Source: Protonemura montana (Eukaryota > Arthropoda > Insecta > Plecoptera > Nemouridae). From it: a DNA stretch of 64,000 nt. The DNA is taken from positions 19,869,076-19,933,075 of the forward strand of contig OX387604.1 in the NCBI GenBank assembly GCA_947568835.1, in the 5' to 3' direction. The translations under genes and the position numbers were made by a program. Of the stretch, positions 36,409 to 48,400 are shown piece by piece (the stretch's first letter is position 1; each line of letters opens with the position of its first letter). A model generated the notes under the pieces. It did no database searches and was not told where the DNA came from. It was given only the letters and a program-made list of their open reading frames with translations.

Positions 36409-39400
36409 TTGGCTGGCTGGCTGGCTGGAATGGTGGATTGCCTCACATCATGTTACCACGCGTGACTTACCAGCCAATACTGCGTCGTACAACTGTTGAT
36501 ACATACGACTGTTATGTCTACCGTCTTATCTGGGACTTGGAAGTTAAGTCAACTTGGAGGTTTTATAGTTTTGTATCCCAGAGGGCATTGGTCAGAAGAC
36601 GATAGATATCAGAAGTGTGGTTCATAATCGCTCATACTTCGGTGGTCCCCCATCCAGACCTTGAAGTGAAAAATTGATATTTTAAACCAATTTGTTAACA
36701 TGGTTCTGTTGTAATTCACCGAGGAACCGGTACGGAGCGAAACAAAATAGTCATGCTGACTTCAGAGACTCATTCACGCACAGATGTGTGGGTTTCCGGT
36801 TCCATGCGACACAAAGATCCTCCGTCCCTTCACACATTGCCTCCGTTTTAATCAATCGATGGGCTTGCAATCAGTGCAAGGCCTAAACTAGCAATTTGTT
36901 ACTTCGTCGGTTTTTCAAGCAGATATTTTTACAATGTTTTCGCATTCTTTGAAAATTCATCGAAAATCCACTCCCAGAACAACCCCGAGAAATAGCCTAG
37001 TTAAAAATTTGACGAAAAAAATGCATTACATGTGGCATCTAAAAAAAAAAAAAATTTTGTCAAAGCATTGAAAAAACCTCGCAGGTGCGTGATTAAATGC
37101 AGCTCACGAGAATCAATGTCAAATTTTCCATAGTTGCATTTTTGGTAGTCAAAACTTGAAAAAATATACCGAAAATAGCAGTAAAATAAAATACGCACAC
37201 CAAAGTAAGTTGTGTAGTGCTATTTCAGTTTCCGCAAAGTTGTATTCAAATCATTCGAAAGAGTGCAAAGCGTTTCCCACCCACAATTTCAAACTAACCT
37301 AAAACCGCGCTCGAAGCACAAAATCTGACATGTTATGGTCAACATGAGGGGGCACCATGAATTGACGTATCAACCACACTTATTGCTGCAGCTGTTACGT
37401 TTCTAGTGTCCATGATTACATCAAATTTTTTCACTACGAAAATAAAAAATGGGCGTGCATTTGTAGTCTATTTTTTATACTTAACTCCCCCCAGGGAAGT
37501 TAATTCTATCTTCAGACTTGGTCCCAATTCATTTGTTGAATTATTCGACTATTTTTATAGATTGCTAGCTCGTGTCAAGTTTTTCTAGCGTATAACAGTA
37601 CGAGCGTCATTTCTGCCGAGGACCAAGGACCATGCACCATGATGCAACTTCACTCCTTCGAGCACTTTTTATTAAAACAACTGGGTGGATATCCCCGCGG
37701 CATCAAGATTAAGATAATCAACATTAAGATGAGGGATTAACCACTTTGCACACTCTTAACCAAAGCTGCACTGTGTCAGGTATTTGATTAGTGACCAACA
37801 CAAATGGCCAACAACTTCACTCGCCTTGCTTATCAACTTCTCGAAGGCATGGATTTGTGGAGGAATCCTGTTGTTCGCATTGTACCGTGCTTCGGAAAGG
37901 AAGTTAAGCCGATGGTCCTGGTGCTCTTCTACAGGAGTAGGCTACGTGCCGGCACCGGCTTTGCCTTACTCCATTCTAAGCTAGGTTAAAGTCATCATCA
38001 TCATCATCACATCAACTCACCTTTAAATCGCCACCTTTTTAACAATAACCTTAGCAACGTGGAGAACGCAGATTAATTCTGTTCGCCGGGATAATTAGTG
38101 ATGAGTCGGTATGGGTTGGGACCGGAAGCTGTTAGGTGGGAGAGAGAAGCGTCTTTCTTTCGTTCCTAAAGGAAAGAGAGTTGGCGCAGCCGGCAGTGTG
38201 CTTGCTCAATTTCAGAGCTGTCTTTGCACGGGACCATACCATGTCTGCATGCTACCGAGCGATCTCATCGCACTGGTGGTGGTTTCAAATGATAAATCCA
38301 TGCCGACAGACAATTGGAAAGCACGGAACAAACACGATCCCTTGAGGAACCCCGGCGTTTGGTATGGAAGAAGTGACAGCGGCGGTGGGGTGGTAGGAGA
38401 GCTTTATTTGCATCGATTGCCGTGTTGTGGGCAGTTGGGGTTCGAGGGCCGGGGTCCGTGGGTTTGCGTAGCAAGCCATCTCTCAATTGTCGATTAACTG
38501 AGCCGACTAGAGCGTGCGCCTCAACATAATAAACAACGAGTTTTTATTCAATTATTATTCACACTCATTTCATATCACGTGCCAGCAAGTTGACGTATTA
38601 TGCTGCCACTTATTACTGAAATGATAATGCATGGGCCATGAGCATACGAAATGATGGTTTCACTAGACATACTAGTCCTTTATGGAAATCCTCGTCGGAT
38701 AGAGTAAGTCGGTGATAGGTACTATCCTTTATTAGCTTGTATCCGCTATATCCGTGGTAACAGAAGATAGCAGAATTGTGTCAGGCGATCTCAACATCTC
38801 CATGGCTACCAAACGTTGAATTTCCATTTAATCTCGTTTTCTCGACAGTATTTTTTTTTAGGTTGGGGGGGGGGGGGGGGGGGGGGGTTGGGGGTTGGAA
38901 TGGTAAATTCGCCATTTTGTTCCTCAGTTGAGTCAGGTACATGGTCGGAAGAGGTTGAAGAGAAGCATCGGCCGTTGAGTGTGCAGGTTTCTTTACATTG
39001 GTCTCTTTACACAGATAAACTTCGGAGTCAATTTAAATGTGAGAATTGAAAATGAGACCGTACAGAGACGATCGAAGTTCGCCAAGGTTGTCAACAAACC
39101 GCCCCAACCAACCCAGCTTATTTAGTTATCACCACAGACACATTTATCCATAATAAAACATGTCTCGACTTGACGACCGAGATTTTTAGGAGGCGGTCGA
39201 TTTCCAGCCAGTATTGGTTTTATGGGATAATTACTGACGATGGTTCCTATAGGATAGTCACTAGGTAACTGCAATTAGGACCTCACACCAATCTCAACTT
39301 TTCACATATTTTATTGCACTTAATTGTTTTCCATCTCAATCCTAAGCCGTGTATTTGCAGTTTCCGTAAAAAAAAAATTAAAATTAAAAAATGCTGAGGG

Positions 39401-42400
39401 TGACGGAAATAATTCCTGGGAACAGCCCTTGGCACAAATGACTTAATTTTGGCATAACAACCTAGAGGAATGTGTTGAGGTTGTGTAAGAAATTGGTTTT
39501 TCTATCTGTAGCCTCATATGACTGTTATCAAAATATAATCACCCGAACTTTGAAACACTGAAAAAAACTTTGATAAACTGTGTTTATCTCAGTGAGAGTT
39601 TCCTTAAAAATATTTTTGGAGAATTTCTATTTACAAAAAAAAATTACATTTTTGAATACATTCCTATGCATAACGTTTGTCAACAACGCCCTTAAAAACA
39701 ATGTGAGTTCAAATATTTGTTTCTATGGAATAGACTGTAAATTACTAGGAAACCGCCACTGACGACGTTCTCCAACGCCCGCCGCGGCGTCGTCGTCGGC
39801 GTCGGCGGCGTCGGCGGCGTCGGCAGCGTCGGCGTCGGCAGCGTCGGCGTCGGCAGCGTCGGCCCGTACCACACCACCAGGTGCACGTGGCGGTCGATAA
39901 GGGGTGCGCGGGCTTATGTCGGGGTCACCGACCTCACACTTGAGACTCGCTATTTGCACGAGTCGTTATTGTTCCCCTTACCTGTACTTCGTAAGTCCGT
40001 ATTTTGATTACCGACTGAAACCCCGGGTTGTCTTTGTCTGCTCTCTCCCAGTGGTTGCTCCTAGGTAAATATCTACAAGCCGCCACTGATCATTCCGTTT
40101 CCTCGATATCTGATGACCCATCAATATGTTTTGAATGCAAGACACATTTCGCAGTCTTTGCAGAAGGCGAAGGCGAAGCAGAAGGTGAATGGATTCGTGT
40201 CACATGCTGGCTTGGTTTACAACTGAAACCTGAGATTGCGACAACTTGCTAAGACAGAGACTTTCGGCGATTCATTTAATTACTTACTTAGCCCCCCCCC
40301 CCCCCCCCCCCCCCCTTCTATGGGGCTCGGTGGGCTCAGTCTTCTGTGCACTGAACTTTCTTAAAGGAATACATTTTCCAGAAGACGTCGTTCGTTGGCC
40401 ATCTCGTACCTTTCACTTATCCGGCAGCGGCGCGGGCATAGCTCTGTACTCTTTAGTAATATCAATAAAATCTTTGGTAATATGCAATCATCTTGAATCT
40501 CCTTTCTACTACGTGCCTGTGTGCTGGCTTTCAAACTGGGTTGTGGCTCGCTCTGCATTCATTTGCCTTCAATATGCTGCCGCGTTCAGAATGACGTGCA
40601 ATTAAATCAATCTATCAATTTCACATATTTTATTCTTCTTACATTTCTACATTATTCGTTTGACACGCTTGTACTTTTAAGAACGAATGAAAAGAATATG
40701 GAAGAAATGCTTGCACTGGGTGTTTCTGTGCCTTTCCAAGTATAATTTTAGAAATTAAATAGCTAAAAATCGCAGAAGAAAATTTGGTACAATTCAGGGA
40801 CGATATCTTTATCGTGGCACGGTCGATTAGCTCTGGGTCCAGGGACCAGACTTCAAAGCGCTTCGAAGTTTTACGTGCATACTTTTTAAGTCTTCGTTAT
40901 ATTATGTCATTGGAACGGAAAGAGGCCAAGACAAAGCGAAGACGACGAGCACACGATTTCACGATTTCCTTGCGCCCCTTGATTTAGGTGATTTACCCTC
41001 TCCCATCTATAAAGAGACTAACTTTGGTTCCTCAGGATCAGCGATTTGAGAAACTAACGTGAAAAATCTGCACTTGATCATTTTAAATACGTATATATGT
41101 GCGATCTGTGAGGGTATTCGTTGTATCACGTGGCGTATCACGAATGGTGATTGTTTGCCAACCATCCATCTGACTGTTTGTTTGTTTGTTATTTCAGAGC
41201 AACCCCGCTATGACACTGCCTACGCCTGCGAAGGAAAGACTCTGAAGATTGAATGCAAGGAAGGGGAGTTGATTCACCTGATCCGCGCCAACTACGGACG
41301 CTTTTCAATAACGATCTGCAACGACCACGGAAATACGGAATGGAGTGTCAATTGTATGTCACCCAAGTCACTGCGTGTTCTTCATGGCAGGTAAGTCGAG
41401 CCTTTGCAAGTCTGTAAGTCTGTACAAGTGAACGAAATTTTCAATCCAAATTAGATTCAACCATTTTGCCGTGTTAAACAAACACATATAGAGACGTTCT
41501 GTTTTCTGTTTTCATGTTTTTTTGTTTTCTTGCCTGTTCATGTTGATCTTCTTTCTTTGATCTTACTCACTACCTGTGATCAACCTTAAGTGTTTTGTTC
41601 TGCTCTGTTTGGTCTGGTTTTTGACCCTGAGTAGACCCATGGTATCCCATCTATCTGCAAAACTGATTCATATCAGCAACATAGACAACGTTTGACAAAC
41701 TGCTGATCTGTTTGGGACTTAGGGTATAAACCAGTCAAAACAGCGAATACCTCGACACTTACAATGCCTGCTACTAATTGTCATTGAAATTTCAACTTTA
41801 CAGTACACGTTTTCAAGAGATTTTGCAAATTTTGTCTCTGGAATCTGTCCCATACAAACTAGTTATGGTGTGTGGGTCTGTGTGGGTCTGTGTGGGTGAC
41901 CCGTGAATCCCTCGTGTGCTCGTTGAGTTGATCTTTGGTTAAACAGTCCATGGTAGGAAAGTCAATGCTGGGACTGTAAGCTCATCACTTCCTGATCCGT
42001 GATTGATATCACATCCAACCACTTGTAATCTACCGACCCAATCTCCTAACTAAGGCTGGGTAGGCTCATCATCATCCTCATCATCATCATCATCACCCTC
42101 GTCATCATCCTCATCCACATCACATCACATTCACTCATTCACCGACGTCTTAGACCAGTGCCACAGGGCCTGGTGTCAACTCACAAATCAGAATGATCCA
42201 TTTATTTTGTTTGTGTTTCCGTCTGAATATTGTGTGCACTCTTTTTCTGTTTGTTGTGGTTTGTTTTTCACTTCTTAAAATCCCAGCAATAATTCTGTAT
42301 TGCACAAGTCCAAATATTGCGTCTCTTTTTAATCTTACTAATCATTATGTAGAACTAAAACCTAATGACACCTTTGCTCTTTGATGAAATCTCAAGAACC

Positions 42401-45400
42401 CAGGTACCAACTCGGGTAATTGAGGCTTGCAGACCAATTTTGTGAAGTAGCAATGCTATATTCAAGAATCTGTAGAAGTTAAATTTAAATGTGACTGGCT
42501 GTAGCCCTTGCCATATTTTACTCACTCAGCACTCATATAAAAATTGCAATCGAAACACAATAAGAGGTTGTTTTTGAGTTCATTTCAATGATTTCAATTT
42601 CAAAATCTATTTGTCAATCACTTTTCTTGTGTAAATTTGCTATCTACTGAAATCTTACTATCAAACAGTCTACAGCATGTATTTTTCAAGGACAAGAAGT
42701 AGGCGTGATGCAGGGATCTCGGCCACATTTGCTAATCTTAAGGGCAGTTCTACCAGAGCTTATGATGAACTTTATACAATTCTACACATTCGATTAAAAA
42801 TGTTGTGTGATGCAAGAAAGTGGAATCAACTTCACTGATAAAAATCACAAGTGTTATTTTGCAACAAAAATTGATGTGCATTTAGCTTTGCCTTTCTTTC
42901 TTTCTATTTTGAGTTGGAGAGAGTGAAATATTTTTCAGGTGTGATTCTATGAACAACTGCAGTGTTCCTGCTACCGGCGAACTCTTCGACGAGCCGTGCC
43001 CAGGAACTGCAAAATACATAGAAGCCCAGTATAGGTGCATGCTAGGTTGGTCATGACTTGTGAGTCGTATGTATGACTCATTTGCACCTTCATACTTCCT
43101 CAGAACTTACCTTCGACGTTCTTCAGGCTCTTTGGGACTCAAAATTCAGTTCTTCCCACTGATGACGATAACAAAATTGTCTCCTTTGTATCCTGAAAAG
43201 AGCAAGAAGGACTCCTGAATCCCCAGCCTTCCTGGAAGTGAAGCTCAGATAGCTGCTAGAGATGGATTGATTTGAGGGGCACACGAGGTACACGGGCACA
43301 CGACGGGGCACACAGGCACTCCCGAGGGGATCATGTCTGAGCGATGCAATTGTTGTTTTATCACCAGATGTAGCCAACAACAGAACTGCAGTGTACTTGC
43401 CAGTACAAGTACCTTTGGTGACCCCTGTCCAGGCACACTGAAATACTTAGAGGCACATTATCAATGCATGCCAGGTATGAGAAACTATTTACTACTTACA
43501 ATATTCATTGCCTATGTCTCAAGGTTTGTGAAGTTATGGGTTTATTAATAGGCCTGAACCGCTGGTAATATAAACACCGATTTTGGTGCCTCTACCTTGC
43601 TCCACTGCAAGTTGGTATCGTTGTGATACTTTAATATTGTGTGTTAACTTTAATTGAATTTAAGAATCCTTTTCAATAAATTCATGCACACCCATTATCA
43701 AGAAATTTTCAGGCTAAATCTAGAAATGATGATATAAATTTTATGGTTCTTGTGCATTGTGCAGCACACAAATATTAACCTACTTCTGTGGTCAACTTTG
43801 CGTTGTCCATTGAATAGGTACATGTAAAACCTCTCCTGTCAATACCAACATTTCCTGTTTCAAGCATGGCTTACCCAAAGTAATTGGAAAGGGAGAAATA
43901 AACAAAAACTCCAGCATAATCCTTAATATTTGATTTGTATCTTTAAGAAGAACTAAAGGTTCGGACTCTAAATGTATCAGAATCCCCCAAACTGGTTGAC
44001 CGCAAAGTCAATTGCTTCCAGCAACGACGACTACAACCACGAGTCGACCGAGCCCGCCGTGGCTGATCACGTCTCAGCCGAGCGTGTGGAGCACAGCCAA
44101 GACTCCCACCGTTCGGCCACCACTGAAACCAGCTGTTGCCGATGGATCGGTGGCAGCCTCTGCTACCACAACGGCGGCACCGTCCACGTCTGCTCCTGCA
44201 GCGATGACAAGCGCTGCCTCGTGGCCCGTCCCAGACCTACAAGGGGGGCTCCCTACCGAAACAGAAACACTACCTCCAATGTCTGTTGAAACTAGCACCA
44301 CTGCAGTCATCACTCAAGCATCCACAACTAGTAAGGGGAGCTCGGTATCTGTGTACTACGTTATTAGACAAGATCAGCTTTGCAACATCCAAGTTTTTGA
44401 GGAATTTGCAAACAGCCGTGTAGTATTCTGTAGGGTTTGCAATTCCAAACCAACTGTAACCTAAACTAAAATTTCGAGTTTCAAACCAAACAAAACTTAA
44501 AAAAAAAAAAAAAATTATTTCAATTTCTTGCAAAATCGTAACTTAGAAATTGGAGGATGTAAGCGACAGTCTTTGTTGAGTTTTGCCTTGAGATATATAG
44601 TGACTGTGAAACTAAAGATAAAAATTGTAAAGTATCCATTATTTTTAAGATTAATTAGCCATATATGCAGAAAGCTTGGAATCGTAAGGGTCTGGTTTAT
44701 CTGGTTTATAATATGCTTCAAAAGAAAAAAACTGCATCCAGTCTGATTTTTCTAGCAAATGTGTTCATCACTTTTCATTTCCTAAAAAAAAAAATAATAT
44801 ATCAGAAAAAACAAAACATCAGTTCAATCGAAATGGCAAGGTTTGGTTCGAGGTTCATTTTGCAGTTTGTGGTTTGCAGTTCAGCCGTGATCTGATGGTG
44901 AAGAAGTCGACTACTTCACCACCAGATCACAGCAATGACGGTGGAGTAGTCGACTACTTCACAACCAGATCACGGCAATGAACCAGTTTGCCATTCCAAC
45001 CATCAATTGCTTGTAACGTCAAGTTCTTTTTTGGTGGGGCTCTATTTAAATTACTTTGCCTTTAATTTTAATGTTGGCTTAGTGAAAAGTTAAATTGTAT
45101 ATTATAGCCAGACAGACAATTTAAAGTTTACATTTTGCAATGAATATTGTTCCAGTTCCAATATTGGTTCCTTGTGATCAGCTCCTGGTATCTATGCCTG
45201 AATAGTGTGACTGACACCCTAATTTTCCAGCAGTGCACGACTACATTCCATCGCCCAGCACGTCGTGGCTGGAAATCGAGTCCGTGCAACTCTGCCAGCC
45301 AATCTCAGCTCGCAACTTATACTGGAACTGGACTCGAGTGGGAGAGGTCAGCGTCCAGCCGTGCCCAGGAGGGGCAACAGGCGTGGCACGTTGGAGATGT

Positions 45401-48400
45401 ACGGCGGTGCCCCTTGCACCCGCATGGGCACCAGAAAGCCCAGACCTTAGCGAGTGTCGCTCTGTTTGGCTCACGAGTCTTGAAGCTCGGGTCGAAGAAG
45501 GTGACGACTCCATCATCAGCATTGCCAATGAAGTGGCTCAGGTCACCAGCAGCAAGACCCTCTATGGCGGGGACATGATGACCACTGCTAAGATCATCAA
45601 AAAGATGGCACAGAAGATGTCTGTTGACATCCAGACGTTTCCTGACCCTCGACAAAGGGAGGCAATTGTTACTGAGTTGCTGCATGGAGTGGTTCGAACT
45701 GGAAGCAATCTTCTGGATGTCTCTCAACACCCGTCGTGGAGAGACTTGAGCTATAAGGAGCAGATGAGGGTGGCAACGTCATTGCTGATGGGGCTCGAAG
45801 AGAACGCGTTCCTGTTGGCTGATACGGTCGTCAGAGAAAAGACTGTCATCCAATCCGTTAAGAATATTTGTGAGTGTTGACTGTCTTATGGCGTGTCAGT
45901 ATCAGTTTGCTCAAGTGAATCGCTACCTAATTTTTATGCCAACAAGTTTGGTGGTGTAGGTTGCTGGGTTACCAGTTTTATGCTAAAAAGAAGACACTTT
46001 TAACTTATGTTGTTGTTGGAACTACTCCACTTTCCTCTCCCCCTAACGCAGTAATTAACTGAAAGCTATTTCCAGGATTCTATCCACCTGTGAAAATGGC
46101 TGACAGTGTCTGCTGTTTTGGGTAAATGATGCAAGAAGGGTGTTTGTCGGTCAATTTTACAGGTGGTTAGCATCCTGAAAATACTAACCATTGCATGACA
46201 ATCCAGCTTTATTCTGAGCAAGGTAGATTATGGTATACTTAAAAGACTCAGATTTAAAGTAATTATTGAATTCAAACCTGCATTTATATGCCATTCACAT
46301 CTTCAGAACCCACTGGTTATAATTTAAGTGTGATCTCCAGTCACACTTTTATTTATTTTGATACTCTGTATAATCTGCAAGATAACTTCAATTCTAATGT
46401 CAGGAAAGAAGTATGATATTCCTGACTGCTCAGTAAGTTATTGGTGCTAGGACTTGGTTAGATAACGACCAAAATTCGTCTTGAAACAATCTGAATTTCA
46501 AAAGGTAAAGTGACAGAAACTTCCTGATCATCCTCTACAAAAATCTTGTATGTTGCACACGTACCTATTGATTCCTTATGGATGCCGTTTTATTTGTGAC
46601 AAAGAACAATGCACTTTAAACTAAGTAATGGCAATTTTGTGTAGCTTGCACCGATGTGTAGGTAGATTCAGGAAAACTAGAACAAAATAAATCTTGGAAA
46701 ATGAGCCAGAACTTGCGTCTAACTTTTCTAAAATATGTCTAACTTAACTTCTCAACAAGTACTTTTGACTTGTCTGCCTGCAGTGCTGAGCGTTCGAGTC
46801 GTGGAAACACGTAACGTTGGGACGGAGCAGTTTCCGTCTCCCGCAGCCATCGAGCAGTGGGCTGTGAGCCACGACTCGACTCACGACTCGAGTCACGACT
46901 GGCTCGAGCTGCCTCGAGGAGCACTCGTGGAAAACAGCGAGGGGGGCCTGGTTAGGCTTGTGTTCGTTGCCTTCGACAGGCTCGAAGAAATACTTCAGGT
47001 TTCTTGTTTATATACATTTGCCTAGTAGTTATAGATCATGGAAGCTAGCCTTGCTAATAAACCCTTTGATTATGAAATGCTTTTAACTGTCAGATCCAGC
47101 GTTAACTTCAGCTGCAATTTGTAATTAGTGGTAGAGTCATTGATTACGGATTGCTCTGCTAGAGCCTTCCTTGACAGCATCAGTTTCCAAACCGCTGTCC
47201 GCTGTCCCCGAGATGCAAAATCTCCGCATATCTATAAGTCAACAAAAGAGTTCTGATATAAGTCAACAGATACATATTGATTCCAGTGGATTACATTTGT
47301 GATTTACACTATTTCTAAATCATAAAATTAAATTTTGGTGTCTAATGGTACCTTAATAATGAGAAGATTTTGAGATGTGTCTAAAGAATGATAATGTTTT
47401 TAGTTTGTACCAGTACAATAATGAATGGCATTCGGTTAGGAACATAGTATCATTGATCAGGATCTAGCACGCCTAATGCAATGAACAGTGTTGCTAAGTG
47501 CATTTGTCATCTGCTTACAGCCTCGTGTGACTATTTCTGCCGTCGGAGACAAGATCGAGCTGGAAAGATCGAAGAGCACATCGCGAGTGCTGAACAGCAA
47601 AGTGATATCCGCGTCGCTTGGCAAGGGCCGTCACATTCAGCTGTCGGAGCCTGTCAGGCTCTCACTGCGTCATATCAAGACAGAAAACGTCAGCAATCCT
47701 GCATGCGTCTTCTGGGATTATACTATGAGGTCAGCAAATACTCTTCCCATCGTTTCATAGCTCAATTATGAGGGTAGGCATAGGAGGAAGTTGCTTCCCA
47801 GCTTTGTTTGAGTCCTTTAGCATAATTAAACTAAAGAATTTGAAACATGGTAAGTTAGCCTATTCATTTTATTATTAGGATCAATAAGAACCTCTCAAGA
47901 ATTGGTGTGCAACCAAGGACTCGAACTCAGATCTTTACCTATCGCAGTTGTCACTCTAACCAATTGAGCTAATTGGACATACCATTTTAAAATCCTACTT
48001 TGTGCATTGCAAGCATTTGCAATTTAAATCAGATTTCATAGCCAATTCGTATTTTGCTTCCAAAAATAATCTCAAAATGTGCATGTTTTGGGGATAGCGA
48101 ATTGTTAGGCTTGTGCTCACGTGATCTGTGATTTCAGTGCCTGGTCAGACGAGGGCTGCCGAGTTGAGGCTACCAACCGAACACACACTACCTGTCAGTG
48201 TGACCACCTCACCAACTTTGCAGTCTTGATGGACGTTCATGCCACGTACTTACAACCCAGCCACCAGATGGCACTACAAATCATCACCTACATCGGCTGC
48301 AGCATTTCAGTAGTCTGCTTGCTGCTAGCGATTGTCACATTCCAGTTATTTAGAGGACTTAAGGTGAGATCACTTTTTGCTCTACCAGCATAGCACTTTA

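Noticed and set aside
47860..47985. Functional tRNA gene
   Set aside because: A and B boxes fit, but the T-stem does not pair and no acceptor stem is visible.
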